Source of the DNA: Sphaerisporangium perillae
GTDB lineage: Bacteria > Actinomycetota > Actinomycetes > Streptosporangiales > Streptosporangiaceae
Assembly: GCF_023276435.1 (NCBI RefSeq)
Contig: NZ_JALLPO010000042.1
Location: 1-64,000 of the forward strand
Direction of reading: 5' to 3'
DNA length: 64,000 nucleotides
Made by a program: the position numbers and the translations under genes. This document shows positions 32,258 to 41,366 of this stretch, piece after piece (position 1 is the first letter of the stretch; the number at the start of each line of letters is the position of its first letter). The notes below the pieces were generated by a model. The model was not told the DNA's origin and ran no database searches. It was given only the letters and a program-made list of their open reading frames with translations.

Positions 32258-32526
32258 TCACGCGGTACGACGCTCGCGCCACCCGCCTCCGTCACGGGGT
32301 GGGGCGAGCCGCTTCACCGGAGCCCGGGCGACCTCGGTCGCGATGGGGGGATCCCGCCATCAAGGGGCACCCTCGCCGGGAGAAACCCTCGACCGCGACG
32401 CCCGGCCGGAGCCTCCCTCCCGGCCGGGCCTCGCAGCCTCCGTAGCCGGCCGTCGCCCTCCTCCGGGGGGGCGTCGCCCTGTTCAGCCGGTGGATAAACA
32501 ATGCGAAAACGTCGTAGGTGCGTGAC

Positions 32527-35427
32527 ATGCTTGCAGACATGGTGGGTCGGATGGTGAGTCCTGTCTTCGTGGGACGGGAAGCCGAGTTGAGAACACTGTC
32601 CGAGGCCTTCGAGCAGGCACGCAAGGAGGCCGCGTCGGCGGTGCTCCTCGGCGGTGAGGCAGGCGGCGGCAAGACCCGCCTGGTGACCCGATTCACCGAG
32701 GAGGCCGCCTGCACCGGAGCGCACGTCATCAGCGGCGGGTGCGTGGAGCTCTCCACCGAGGGCCTCGCCTACGCGCCCTTCACCGCGGCGCTGCGCCAGC
32801 TCGTCAAGGAGATGGGCGCCCCCGAGGTGACCTCCCTGCTCCCGGACGGCGCCTCGCGCGACCTGGCCAGGCTCCTGCCCGAGTTCGGCGAGCCGACCGG
32901 CGACCGCGAGACCGAGACCGGCCGGGCCCGGCTCTTCGAGCAGATCCTCACGCTCCTGCAACGTCTCGCCGAGCGGCGCTCGGTGATACTCGTCATCGAG
33001 GACATCCACTGGGCCGACCGGTCCAGCCGCGACCTGATCGCCTTCCTCAGCCGCAACCTCAGGACCTCACCGGTCCTCATGATCATGACGTACCGTTCGG
33101 ACGAGCTGCACCGCCAGCACCCGCTCCGGCCGGTGCTCGCCGAGCTGAGCCGCGTCGAAGGCGTGGTCCGGCTCGACGTGCCCCGGCTCAGCGAGAGCGA
33201 GGTCGCCGCGCAGATCGCCGGCATCCGCGGTGACGTCCCCGAGTTCGCCCTGGTCAAGAGCATCTACCAGCGCAGCGAGGGCATCCCGCTGTTCGTCGAG
33301 GCGCTGATGGAGCGCGATGACGACTGCAGCGTCCCCGAGTCCCTCCAAGATCTGATCATCGGCTCGGTCGAGCGGCTGCCCGAGGAGACCCAGCGCCTGC
33401 TCCGCATCGCGGCGGCCGGCGGCAACCGCGTCGGCCACGAGCTGCTCGCCGCGGTCGCCGACCTGTCCGACGTGGACCTCGAGAACGCTTTGCGGCCCGC
33501 GATCGCCGGCAACGTCATCCAGGTGGACGGGCGGGCGTACGCCTTCCGGCACTCGCTGATCCGGGAGGCCGTGCACGAGGAGATGCTCCCCGGCGAGCAC
33601 AACCGCATCCACGCCCGCTTCGCCGAGGAGATCGACCGCGACCGCAGGCTGGTCCCGCCGGGACGGGCGGCCATCGAGATCGCCCACCACTGGTATTCCG
33701 CGCGCGACCACCTCTGGGCGCTCATCTCGGCGTGGGAGGCCGCGGAGAAGGCCGCCCACGCCTTCGCCTACACCGAGCAGATCCAGCTGCTGGAACGCGT
33801 GCTCTCGCTCTGGGACCGCGTTCCGGACGCCGCCGAGCGCATCGGGGCCGACCACACCAAGGTCCTGGAGCTCGCCTCGGAGGCCGCCGTCATCTGTGGC
33901 GAGATCGAGCGCGGCCTGAAGTTCGTGAAGGGCGCCCTGGCCGAGCTGGACGAGACCACCGAGCCCGACCGGGTCGCCCACCTGCTCATCCGCCGGGCCC
34001 AGCTCAAGAGCGACAGGGGACGGCGAGGCGGTCTCGACGACCTCCGCTACGCCGAGCGGCTCGTGTCCGGCGCCAGCGCCGCCCGCACCCAGGTCCTCAC
34101 GCGGCTCGGCTCGTGGCTCATGTTCACCAACCAGACGGTCGAGGGCACCGCGCTCACCCAGGAGGCGCTCGGCATCGCCCGGAACATCGGGGACGAGTGC
34201 CTTGAGGCCGAGCTGCTCACCAACCTCGCGCTCGGGCAGTCACTCGACGGCGACCTGGAGGCGACGCTCCGCACCAACGAGCGCGCCATGGAGATCGGCG
34301 CCAAAATCGACTCCGGACGCATCATCCTGCGCGCCCTGGCCAACAACGTGGACGCCCTGAACAACCTCGGCCGTTCGGAGGAGGCCGTGGCCCTCGCCCT
34401 GAAAGGCGAGAAGATGGCCAGGAAGTACGGCCGCAGCCGCGTGTCGGGGGCGTTCATCGCCAACAACCGCGCCGAGGCGCTGGAAGCGCTCGGCCGCTGG
34501 GACGAGACGGTCGACACGGTCGAGCAGGCCCTGGCCCTGGACCCGCCACCGAAGATCCGCGGGCATCTCCTGCGGATGCACGGCGAGATCGCGGCCGGCC
34601 GGGGGGAGGCCGAGCTGCTGGAGCACCTCCTCGTCAAGGTCGGCGCCTTCCACAACGAGCGAGACGAATACGCCCAGGAGTGGATAACCAACCTGCGCCT
34701 CCTCGTCAAGCTCCACCTGCTCCGCGGCAGGCCGGTCGAGGCCCTCGATGTGGTCGAGGAGATGCTGGAGGCCAGCGGGCAGCCCCACTCGAACAAGGCG
34801 ATGCTCGGATGGCGGGCCATGGCGCAGGCCCGGATGGTCTGCGATCTGGCCGCCACGGTGGCCCCGGAACGCGCGTTGGCGGTGGCGGCACGAGCCGAGG
34901 CCAGCGAGGCGACCATGACCTCGGACGGCCCGGTCGCCGACGCCTTCCGGCTGATGTTCGTCCGCGACTACGACGCGGCCGCCGCGGCCTGGGAGCACCT
35001 CGGGCGCTCGTACTGGCGGGCCATGGCCCTCGCGCAGGCCGGCTCGGCCCGCGCCAAGGCAGGCGACCGCGACGGGGCGGCGGCACGGCTGCGCGGGGCC
35101 TACCCCATCGCGGTGGCGCTCGGCGCCCGCCCGCTGCTCGGCGAGATCGAGGCGCTCGCCCGCCGTGCCGGGGTCATGCTCACAACGGCGCCCGCCGAGA
35201 ACGGCCATGGCGGCCAGAACGGCTCCGCCGTCGCCGAGCTGACCCCGCGCGAGCTGGAGGTGCTGCGGCTCGTGGCCCTCGGCCGCTCGAACCGGGACAT
35301 CGCGGGTGAGCTCTTCATCTCGGCGAAGACCGTGAGCGTGCACGTCTCCAACATCCTCGGCAAGCTCGGCGCCTCCACCCGCGGCGAAGCCGCCGCGGCC
35401 GCCCACCGCCTCGCCCTCCTCACCTGA
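32527..35427 (+). CDS. LuxR-family regulator with N-terminal AAA ATPase (LAL type)
   Basis: About 966 residues. The N terminus (FVGREAELRTLSEAF) is the usual start of AAA_16 regulators; Walker A GGEAGGGKT is near residue 45 and the Walker B region VILVIEDIHWADRSS near residue 155. The middle is TPR-like. The C-terminal LuxR domain is LTPRELEVLRLVALGRSNRDIA, followed by ISAKTVSVHVSNILGKLG. Several starts between 32518 and 32551 are in frame and none has a decisive ribosome binding site. It is unrelated in detail to the regulator at 340-3204. Targets are unknown. Confidence 0.88.
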   Translation: MLADMVGRMVSPVFVGREAELRTLSEAFEQARKEAASAVLLGGEAGGGKTRLVTRFTEEAACTGAHVISGGCVELSTEGLAYAPFTAALRQLVKEMGAPEVTSLLPDGASRDLARLLPEFGEPTGDRETETGRARLFEQILTLLQRLAERRSVILVIEDIHWADRSSRDLIAFLSRNLRTSPVLMIMTYRSDELHRQHPLRPVLAELSRVEGVVRLDVPRLSESEVAAQIAGIRGDVPEFALVKSIYQRSEGIPLFVEALMERDDDCSVPESLQDLIIGSVERLPEETQRLLRIAAAGGNRVGHELLAAVADLSDVDLENALRPAIAGNVIQVDGRAYAFRHSLIREAVHEEMLPGEHNRIHARFAEEIDRDRRLVPPGRAAIEIAHHWYSARDHLWALISAWEAAEKAAHAFAYTEQIQLLERVLSLWDRVPDAAERIGADHTKVLELASEAAVICGEIERGLKFVKGALAELDETTEPDRVAHLLIRRAQLKSDRGRRGGLDDLRYAERLVSGASAARTQVLTRLGSWLMFTNQTVEGTALTQEALGIARNIGDECLEAELLTNLALGQSLDGDLEATLRTNERAMEIGAKIDSGRIILRALANNVDALNNLGRSEEAVALALKGEKMARKYGRSRVSGAFIANNRAEALEALGRWDETVDTVEQALALDPPPKIRGHLLRMHGEIAAGRGEAELLEHLLVKVGAFHNERDEYAQEWITNLRLLVKLHLLRGRPVEALDVVEEMLEASGQPHSNKAMLGWRAMAQARMVCDLAATVAPERALAVAARAEASEATMTSDGPVADAFRLMFVRDYDAAAAAWEHLGRSYWRAMALAQAGSARAKAGDRDGAAARLRGAYPIAVALGARPLLGEIEALARRAGVMLTTAPAENGHGGQNGSAVAELTPRELEVLRLVALGRSNRDIAGELFISAKTVSVHVSNILGKLGASTRGEAAAAAHRLALLT

Positions 35428-35499
35428 CAGGCACCGCCGCCGAGTGAGCACCTCGTCACCGGTACTCCTCAAAGCACCTCCTTCATGAGGCGGCCGGCA

Positions 35500-35593
35500 C
35501 AGGTCAGGATCACGGAGACCGAGGCATCACGGGGGCCGACGCAGGTCAGGATCACGAGGACCGAGGCATCACACGGGCCGACGCAGGTCAGGG
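35500..35593 (+). repeat. 42-bp tandem repeat, intergenic
   Basis: The word CAGGTCAGG starts copies at 35500, 35542 and 35584, an exact 42-bp period with about 2.2 copies. It lies just upstream of the riboswitch and may contain the promoter region of the manganese exporter gene. Confidence 0.88.
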
Positions 35594-35618
35594 CTTCGGA
35601 TATGGTTGGGGCGAAACA

Positions 35619-35797
35619 CCGAAGGGGAGTAGTCCCGAATCGCGTGATCGACATGCTGGCGTAAGCCCGGTCGCGCGAGCCTCGGCCCCACCGAGGCGGA
35701 CGAGACCTTCGGCCCAGTTGCTGTGCACGCGCACGCGACCGGGCCGAAGCTCATGCCCGGACCTCCCCGTGGTGCCGCTTCCGGCCCGGTCGCGCGA
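35619..35797 (+). promoter_or_regulatory. yybP-ykoY-type manganese riboswitch and expression platform
   Basis: The hallmark GGGGAGTAG is at 35624-35632 and the second conserved loop appears as GAGACCTTCGG. Helix P1 is CCGAAGG (35619-35625) with CCTTCGG (35706-35712). The P1 3' strand can instead pair with GGGCCGAAG at 35741-35749. A further segment, CGCGACCGGGCC (35734-35745), is perfectly complementary to GGCCCGGTCGCG (35783-35794), just before the ribosome binding site GGAAGGG. It controls the exporter gene at 35818. Binding of Mn2+ is known for this riboswitch class; the exact folding here is inferred. Confidence 0.82.
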
Positions 35798-35817
35798 TAT
35801 GGAAGGGCGACCCCCCT

Positions 35818-36384
35818 GTGGAAGCGTTCTGGATCAGTCTCGGCGTCATCTTCGTGGCCGAGCTGGGTGACAAGAGCCAGCTCATGGCCATGACCTTCGC
35901 GACCCGGTTCAAGCCGTGGCCGGTACTGGCCGGCATCACCCTGGCGACCGCCGTCGTCCACCTGTTCAGCGTGGGACTCGGCGGCCTCATCGGGGACGCG
36001 CTCCCGACGACGGCCATCTCCATCGTGGCGGGCCTGGCGTTCCTCGCCTTCGCCCTGTGGACGCTGCGCGGTGACGAGCTGAGCGACGAGGAGTCGCGCA
36101 AGGCCGAACAGACCACGCGCAGCGCCCTGATCGCCGTGACCGTGGCGTTCTTCCTCGCCGAACTGGGCGACAAGACCATGCTCGCCACGATCACGCTGGC
36201 CACCCAGCACGGATGGTTCGGCACCTGGGTCGGCTCCACGATCGGCATGGTGGCCGCCGACGCACTCGCCATCGCCGTCGGGCGGATGCTCGGCAAGCAC
36301 CTCCCCGAGAAGGTCATCCGCTACGGCGCCGCAGCCGCCTTCGCCATCTTCGGCATCCTCCTCCTCGCCGAAGCCCTCCTCTAA
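35818..36384 (+). CDS. TMEM165/GDT1-family (UPF0016) manganese exporter
   Basis: A 188-residue membrane protein with six predicted helices in two inverted halves, each carrying the family motif: ELGDKSQ near residue 15 and ELGDKTM near residue 118. Family members export Mn2+ (or exchange Ca2+/Mn2+). The riboswitch directly upstream fits induction by manganese. GTG 35818 has GGAAGGG 11 bases upstream. Confidence 0.93.
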   Translation: MEAFWISLGVIFVAELGDKSQLMAMTFATRFKPWPVLAGITLATAVVHLFSVGLGGLIGDALPTTAISIVAGLAFLAFALWTLRGDELSDEESRKAEQTTRSALIAVTVAFFLAELGDKTMLATITLATQHGWFGTWVGSTIGMVAADALAIAVGRMLGKHLPEKVIRYGAAAAFAIFGILLLAEALL

Positions 36385-36576
36385 CAGAGCGCCCGCGAAC
36401 GTCCCCCAACCCGGCCGGCGTACGACGGCGCCGGCATCCCCGTACCACTCCCCACCGCCCCGGCGCCGTTGTGCGGCGGGCCGTCTGGTGGGTCGCGACG
36501 TTCAGAGCGGGCTCGTCCCAGGGCGGGCTACCCGGTGGCGAGGTCCGGGACAGGGCCGCCCGTGGACCGGGGCGGT

Positions 36577-37722
36577 TCAGAGGTGGAGGGCTACGAGGAT
36601 GGGCTCGTTGATGAGGGTTATGCCGAATTTGGCCTCGACGCCCTGCCTGACCTCTCTGGCCAGCTCCAGCAGGTCGGCCGCCGTCGCGGCGGTGTCGACG
36701 GGCTTGGTGGGGGTGGTGCCGGGCGCGGCGGTGGGGTTGTGGAGGGCCGGTTGCTCTGGGTCGGTCGGGAAGCCGGTGACTCGGTGGCCGCCGGGGTTGG
36801 TGAGGGCGAGCGTGTGCTTGGTGGAGATGCGGGCGGGGCCGCGGCGGTACCCCTTGGTGAAGCCCGCGTGCTCGATGAGCCACGCCGCGGGCACCTTCAC
36901 GGCGCCATCGGGCATGTCCCAGCGGGGGAACCCCGGGGCACGCCGCTCCAGCTCGGCCGCCTCCTGGGCGCTCAGGATGGGGTTGGTGAAGAACGAGCCG
37001 GCGCTGCAGGTGTCGGGGTCGGCGGCGTCGAGCACCATACCCTTGCCCCGGCGGAGCTCCAGCACGGCGTGCCGGGCCTCGTGCAGGGTGACCCGCTCGC
37101 CGAGCTCGACCCCCAGCTTCGCCGCGAGCTCTTTGTAAGCGACCGGCCCGGACTTGTCGGACTTGTCGAACGCGTAGGTCACCGAGATGACGACATAGCG
37201 CGCCAGGTCAGCCTTGAAGGCGCTGTGCCGGTAGGCGAACCCGCACTGGGCGGCGTCGAGATCGAGCAGCTCACCCGCCCGGCGGTCGTAGACGCGGACC
37301 CCGGTGACGGTCTGCGAGACATCCTGCCCGTACGCGCCGACGTTCTGGATCGGGGTCGACCCGACCAGCCCCGGGATCCCGGACAGGCACTCGATGCCCG
37401 ACCAGCCTTCCGCGACGGCTCGGGTCACCAGCGCGTCCCAGTCCTCACCGGCCTGCGCGGTCAGCACGACCCGGTCGCCCTTGTCCCGGACGTCGACGCC
37501 GCGCGAGCAGACCCGTACCGCGAGCCCCTCGAAGCCCTCGTCGGAGATGACCAGGTTGCTGCCGCCGCCGAGGATGAGCACGGGCTCACCGGCGCGGTCC
37601 GCCTCCGCCACCAGCTCGACGAGCTCCTCGCCCGTGGACACCTCGGCGAAGGCGCGGGCGGGCCCGCCCACTCTCAACGTGGTGAACGGCGCGAGCCGTA
37701 CACCTGCCACTCGGTCAGCCAT
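36577..37722 (-). CDS. murB: UDP-N-acetylenolpyruvoylglucosamine reductase MurB
   Basis: A 381-residue flavoenzyme of peptidoglycan precursor synthesis. FAD-binding signatures TTLRVGGPA and ILGGGSNLVISD, the GIPGLVGSTPIQNVGAYGQ segment, the catalytic Ser region AGSFFTNPI and the late Glu-containing tail are visible. An unusual Pro/Thr-rich insertion (roughly residues 310-345, FPTDPEQPALHNPTAAPG and following) interrupts the otherwise conserved ALTNPGG...TAADLLELA junction. ATG 37722 is chosen; upstream in-frame sequence is Arg-rich and not family-like. Confidence 0.95.
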   Translation of the reverse strand: MADRVAGVRLAPFTTLRVGGPARAFAEVSTGEELVELVAEADRAGEPVLILGGGSNLVISDEGFEGLAVRVCSRGVDVRDKGDRVVLTAQAGEDWDALVTRAVAEGWSGIECLSGIPGLVGSTPIQNVGAYGQDVSQTVTGVRVYDRRAGELLDLDAAQCGFAYRHSAFKADLARYVVISVTYAFDKSDKSGPVAYKELAAKLGVELGERVTLHEARHAVLELRRGKGMVLDAADPDTCSAGSFFTNPILSAQEAAELERRAPGFPRWDMPDGAVKVPAAWLIEHAGFTKGYRRGPARISTKHTLALTNPGGHRVTGFPTDPEQPALHNPTAAPGTTPTKPVDTAATAADLLELAREVRQGVEAKFGITLINEPILVALHL

Positions 37723-37879
37723 GCGCCTTCCCCAGCACGTACGAACCGGCGCGCGAAGGCCGCGCACCGGCCATCAGCCTAGACCGGCCCACCACCGCCT
37801 CCCGCCCCGTACTCCCGGCCCGCCCGCCGGCCATCCCCGTCCGAGGGCGGCGCGTACGAGCGGACCGGCGGCACGCGGG

Positions 37880-38989
37880 TCAGGGGGTGGCTGCCGAGCG
37901 GAGGAGGCGCAGGACGCGGTCGTAGGTGCGGCGCGACTCGCGGTCGCGGTACTCCGGGTCCACGTCGTGGTAGCCGCGGTGCCGCTCCTGGTGGACGGGC
38001 AGCCGCTCGTGCGGCACGACCAGCGTGCCGGGCAGTGCGAGCGAGAACTCCAGGTCGGCGTTGCGGTAGTAGCGGGCCTTCTCCGGGAAGCCGCCCGCGG
38101 CGAGGGCCTGTTCGCGCCGGACGGCGAGCAGGTATCCGAGGAGCCCTCTCACCTGGCCCGGTCCCGCCTCGTGCCAGTCGCGGCCGTCGGTGTCGGGGTC
38201 GACGCCCTTCCACCCGGCCGCCACGACGTCGCCGTCGATGGCCGCGACGAGCGGGGCGATCGCGTCGCCGTCCAGGATGGTCGAGGTCTCCATCACGACA
38301 TGCACGTCGCCGGAGTCCAGCGCGAGGAGCTTGTTGCGGCTCGCGCCCCAGCCGGCCGCGCCGCCGCGCCAGTGCGGGGTCTCGGCGACGTGCCAGGCCT
38401 CGATCCGCTCGGGATGGCGTTCGGCCAGCTCGTGCAGGACGACACCGGCTCCCTCGACGTTCCCGAGATCCAGCGCGATGATCTTCGCATCGCTGTGGGC
38501 GAGCAGCGCGTCGAGGCATTTGCGCAGGTCGGACGGAGCACCGTCGACCAGCAGGGCCACGGTCACCGTGCTCGAGGGGACCTCCGCGTGGTCCTGGGCG
38601 GTGGGGGCGACGCTGATCGCCTCGACCAGCCGGGACGTCGCCAGCGTCGCGTCCCACAGGACCTGGGAGGCGACCATGTTCTCCGTGCCGGTCTCCGCCT
38701 CGGCGCGGTCCTCCGCACGACGGTCCCCGTCGGCCGGGTGCTGCTCATGAGCGCCGTCCGCGTGGCGGTCCTGGCCGGGCCCGGACGGCACGGGAATCGA
38801 CGCGACCGTGGGCCACACCTTGAACGGCGGCTTCACGGTCAGCACGAATCCCTCGGCCGCGTCACGGATCAGCCAGCCCTCGTCCTCGATCGCCTGGCGC
38901 AGGATGTCGGCCGTCGTGAAGTCGCGCTCCGCCCGGGCCTTCGCCCGCTGCTCGGCGAGTCCATGTACGTGGTTCGGTGCCTCTGTCAC
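37880..38989 (-). CDS. glycosyltransferase family 2-like protein with CysRS C-terminal-like helical domain
   Basis: About 369 residues. The N-terminal 60 residues (EQRAKARAERDFTTADILRQ, then GWLIRDAAEGFVL) closely resemble the C-terminal helical tail of cysteinyl-tRNA synthetases. A linker of charged low-complexity sequence follows, then a GT2-like domain (VTVALLVDGAPSDLRKCLDAL, WGASRNKLLAL, YYRNADLEFSLALPG). GTG 38989 is chosen over ATG 39025. It is downstream of the hadB-hadA genes but separated by about 135 bp. Acceptor and sugar are unknown. Confidence 0.75.
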   Translation of the reverse strand: MTEAPNHVHGLAEQRAKARAERDFTTADILRQAIEDEGWLIRDAAEGFVLTVKPPFKVWPTVASIPVPSGPGQDRHADGAHEQHPADGDRRAEDRAEAETGTENMVASQVLWDATLATSRLVEAISVAPTAQDHAEVPSSTVTVALLVDGAPSDLRKCLDALLAHSDAKIIALDLGNVEGAGVVLHELAERHPERIEAWHVAETPHWRGGAAGWGASRNKLLALDSGDVHVVMETSTILDGDAIAPLVAAIDGDVVAAGWKGVDPDTDGRDWHEAGPGQVRGLLGYLLAVRREQALAAGGFPEKARYYRNADLEFSLALPGTLVVPHERLPVHQERHRGYHDVDPEYRDRESRRTYDRVLRLLRSAATP

Positions 38990-39124
38990 GCTCGCCCAGT
39001 ACCCACCTGGCATCGAAGCATTCAAGACCGGCCCAGGTCGACCATGGATTCCGGCCCTCAGGCGAGCCGCATGGCAGGACGACCGTACCGCCGGGCCGGC
39101 CGTCCCGTCAGGTGAGCCGCGCTG

Positions 39125-39553
39125 TCAGGCGAGCCGTACCGTCGCGCGGGCCCTGGAGAGCACCCGGGCGTCGCCGGATCTGGCCGTGAGCGCGACCACA
39201 ACGCGGTTGTCGTCCAGCTTCTCCTCGACGACACCGCTCACCGTGATCACGGCGCCCTCGTCGTTGTCCGGGACGACCACCATGGAGGAGAAGCGGACGC
39301 CGTAGTCGACCATCGCTCCGGGGTCGCCGGCCCAGTCGGTCACGAAACGGCCGGCCTCGGCCATCGTGAACATGCCGTGCGCGATCACGTCGGGCAGGCC
39401 CACCGCCTTGGCGTGCCGCTCGTTCCAGTGGATGGGGTTGAAGTCCCCCGAGGCTCCGGCGTACATCACGAGGTTGACGCGGCGGACGGGGTAGTCGACG
39501 GCCGGGATCTGCTGCCCGACTTCGATCTCGTCGTACTTCACGGTCGCGGTCAT
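39125..39553 (-). CDS. hadB: MaoC-family (3R)-hydroxyacyl dehydratase subunit, HadB-like
   Basis: A 142-residue hot-dog-fold protein. The hydratase-2 motif is present as YAGASGDFNPIHWNERHA with the catalytic Asp and His. Length and gene order (rpmG, then an N-terminal-type hot-dog protein, then this one) match the mycobacterial HadA-HadB dehydratase pair of fatty-acid elongation. Only three bases separate it from the upstream partner. The exact acyl substrate in this organism is inferred, not seen. Confidence 0.88.
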   Translation of the reverse strand: MTATVKYDEIEVGQQIPAVDYPVRRVNLVMYAGASGDFNPIHWNERHAKAVGLPDVIAHGMFTMAEAGRFVTDWAGDPGAMVDYGVRFSSMVVVPDNDEGAVITVSGVVEEKLDDNRVVVALTARSGDARVLSRARATVRLA

Positions 39554-39556
39554 CGG

Positions 39557-40006
39557 TTACGCCGCCCCTCCGCGCTCGATAAGGGTGTTGTAGGTCCTGC
39601 AGACCGGCTCGCCCTGCGCGGTCGTCACCTCGCTCGTGACCGTGAGCAGCTCGTTACGGCCGACGCTGCGGATCTCGGAGATGGTCGAGGCGCACAGCAG
39701 CTCGTCACCGGCGTAGATCGGGCGGGTGTACTCGAAGCGCTGCTCGCCGTGGACGACCATGGAGAAGTCGAGTCCGAGCTCGGGGTCGGCGAGGGCCTCC
39801 GCGGCGCCCGTCAGGCTGAACACGATGGGGAAGGTCGGCGGGGCGACGACGTCGGGATGGCCTGCGGCCTTCGCCACCTCGGGGTCGCGGTAGATCGGGT
39901 TGTCGTCGCCGATCGCGGCGGCGAACTCCCTGATCTTGACGCGGCCGACTTCGTAGGAGCTGGACGCCGGATATGTCCGTCCGACGAAATCACGGTTCAA
40001 AGCCAT
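39557..40006 (-). CDS. hadA: MaoC N-terminal-like dehydratase subunit, HadA-like
   Basis: A 149-residue hot-dog-fold protein (FVGRTYPASSSYEVGRVKIR, then GDDNPIYRDPEVAKAAGH). It lacks the full hydratase His/Asp set, as expected for the non-catalytic, substrate-binding subunit that pairs with the next gene. The two genes are 3 bp apart. Context with rpmG and tRNA genes is conserved across actinobacteria. Confidence 0.87.
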   Translation of the reverse strand: MALNRDFVGRTYPASSSYEVGRVKIREFAAAIGDDNPIYRDPEVAKAAGHPDVVAPPTFPIVFSLTGAAEALADPELGLDFSMVVHGEQRFEYTRPIYAGDELLCASTISEIRSVGRNELLTVTSEVTTAQGEPVCRTYNTLIERGGAA

Positions 40007-40385
40007 CGTGCCGGTGCCCTTTCGGAACGCGCGAGCTGACGAGCCCGACGGTAACAGAACAAGCTTCGGCCTTCATGGACCCGTTCGACTGACCGGGACG
40101 ACCGACGGGGGACGACGTCAGCCGGGACGACGCCAACCGACCGGGACGACGGCGGCCGACCTGGCGCCTGTGGAGCCGGACCCGCACCCGCACCCGCCGG
40201 AAGCGTGAGCGATGGGCTGTTTCCGGACGCGACAAACCGGCGCCCTCGTGGAGAACGCCGGTCGTGCGTGATGATGCCGAGTGTCGCCGAAGGCGCCCCG
40301 CCTCCGAACTCACCGTGCTCTGCCGCCGTTCACAGGGGAACGGCGGCACCCACCCCGGCCTGCCGGCCTGGCGGGTGGTGATGCC
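40007..40385. other. intergenic region between hadA and rpmG
   Basis: No gene seen. The stretch 40085-40165 has several imperfect copies of CCGGGACGAC. It should hold the hadA promoter. The open frames present are Arg-rich and overlap the hadA start. Confidence 0.4.
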
Positions 40386-40550
40386 CTAGCGCGTCTCGCG
40401 GTGCGGGCGGTGGCACTTGCAGTTGGGGCAGTACTTCTTCAGCTCAAGCCGGTCCGGGTCGTTACGCCGGTTCTTCCGCGTGATGTAGTTGCGGTGCTTG
40501 CACTCCTGGCAGGCCAGCGTGATCTTCGGCCTAACGTCGGTGGCAGCCAC
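40386..40550 (-). CDS. rpmG: 50S ribosomal protein L33
   Basis: A 54-residue protein reading [20 protein letters not shown] at its start, with the zinc-ribbon pairs CQEC and CPNC, so it is the zinc-binding (C+) form. The core [20 protein letters not shown] is diagnostic. Start is GTG at 40548-40550. It sits between tRNA-Met and hadA, the standard actinobacterial arrangement. Confidence 0.95.
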   Translation of the reverse strand: MAATDVRPKITLACQECKHRNYITRKNRRNDPDRLELKKYCPNCKCHRPHRETR

Positions 40551-40596
40551 GTGGGAGTGCCTTTCTACGTTTGGGACACATGGACAACCCGAACCT

Positions 40597-40617
40597 GGTC
40601 ACCCCTTACAGGGGACC
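40597..40617 (-). terminator. hairpin between tRNA-Met and rpmG
   Basis: On the minus strand GGTCCCC-type arms (GGGG/CCCC extended by GGT/ACC with one bulge) enclose TGTAA. It may end or process the tRNA transcript ahead of rpmG. Confidence 0.4.
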
Positions 40618-40628
40618 CGGCAGGGTAG

Positions 40629-40702
40629 TAGCGGAGGCCGGACTTGAACCGGCGACACAGCGATTATGAGCCGCTTGCTCTGCCTGACTGAGCTACTCCG
40701 CC
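40629..40702 (-). tRNA. tRNA-Met (CAT)
   Basis: A full cloverleaf can be written on the minus strand: acceptor GGCGGAG/CTCCGCT, D arm GCTC/GAGC, anticodon loop CTCATAA with anticodon CAT, and T arm GCCGG-TTCAAGT-CCGGC. Length is 74 nt with no encoded CCA. The sequence has the elongator form. It lies between tRNA-Thr and rpmG. Confidence 0.95.
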
Positions 40703-40884
40703 TCAGGACCGGCGAACTCGCCAGCCTCGATGAGGATACCCGACCTGTACGACGATCGCGCACGCCCATCGCGTGCCCGATCTGGGGCAGGCGCTCCCAG
40801 TATGCCTGATCACTGGGCCCCTACACTTCCCCTATTTCGAGCGACCGGTGAGCTCGGCCTGGTATCCACAAGCGAAAAGCCCCA

Positions 40885-40898
40885 CCCGGAATTCCGGG
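40885..40898 (-). terminator. hairpin after tRNA-Thr
   Basis: CCCGGAATTCCGGG is a perfect 14-bp palindrome; on the minus strand it is followed by TGGGGCTTTTC. It lies about 20 bp downstream of tRNA-Thr, consistent with an intrinsic terminator or processing signal. Confidence 0.55.
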
Positions 40899-40918
40899 AG
40901 AGGGCGTTTACGCTGTCG

Positions 40919-40991
40919 AGCCCCTTTACGGAATCGAACCGTAGACCTTCTCCTTACCATGGAGACGCTCTGCCGACTGAGCTAAAGGGGC
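40919..40991 (-). tRNA. tRNA-Thr (GGT)
   Basis: On the minus strand: acceptor GCCCCTT/AAGGGGC, D arm GCTC/GAGC, anticodon stem TCTCC/GGAGA with loop ATGGTAA giving anticodon GGT, and T arm TACGG-TTCGATT-CCGTA. Length is 73 nt without CCA. The order tRNA-Thr, tRNA-Met, rpmG, hadA, hadB is that of other actinobacteria. Confidence 0.95.
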
Positions 40992-41366
40992 CGGTCGCGC
41001 TCGCGTTTCGCGTCACCGCGCCGCGCTGCGGACAGGTGTAACCATACACGGACCCCGCGGCCGATGCGAATCAGAACGCCCACTCGGGCCGCCCGCACAG
41101 CCCCCGCCACGGGGAGCACAGACCCGGCCACGCCGGGCATCCAAGCTCCCTCCTCCGAAGGGTCACCCGAAGCGTCCGGACCGCCACCCCGCAAGGTCAC
41201 CGGAAGCATCCGGGCCCTCTCTTCCCGAGGCCCCCAAAGGCGCCGGCCGGCCGCTCAGAGGCCCCGAAAGGGGCGACGACGGCAGGCCGGGCATTCCCCC
41301 AGGCAAACGGCACCCTCGGGGCCCAGACGGCCTCTCCGCCGGTCCAGCCCGAGGGCAGCGGCGCGG
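40992..41366. other. intergenic region upstream of tRNA-Thr
   Basis: No gene seen. It should contain the tRNA-Thr promoter on the minus strand. The middle (41155-41215) contains two loosely similar GGTCACC-GAAGC segments. Confidence 0.4.

Noticed and set aside
39990-40349. 119-codon minus-strand frame between hadA and rpmG
   Set aside because: Arg-rich, overlaps the hadA start and covers degenerate repeats; not coding-like.
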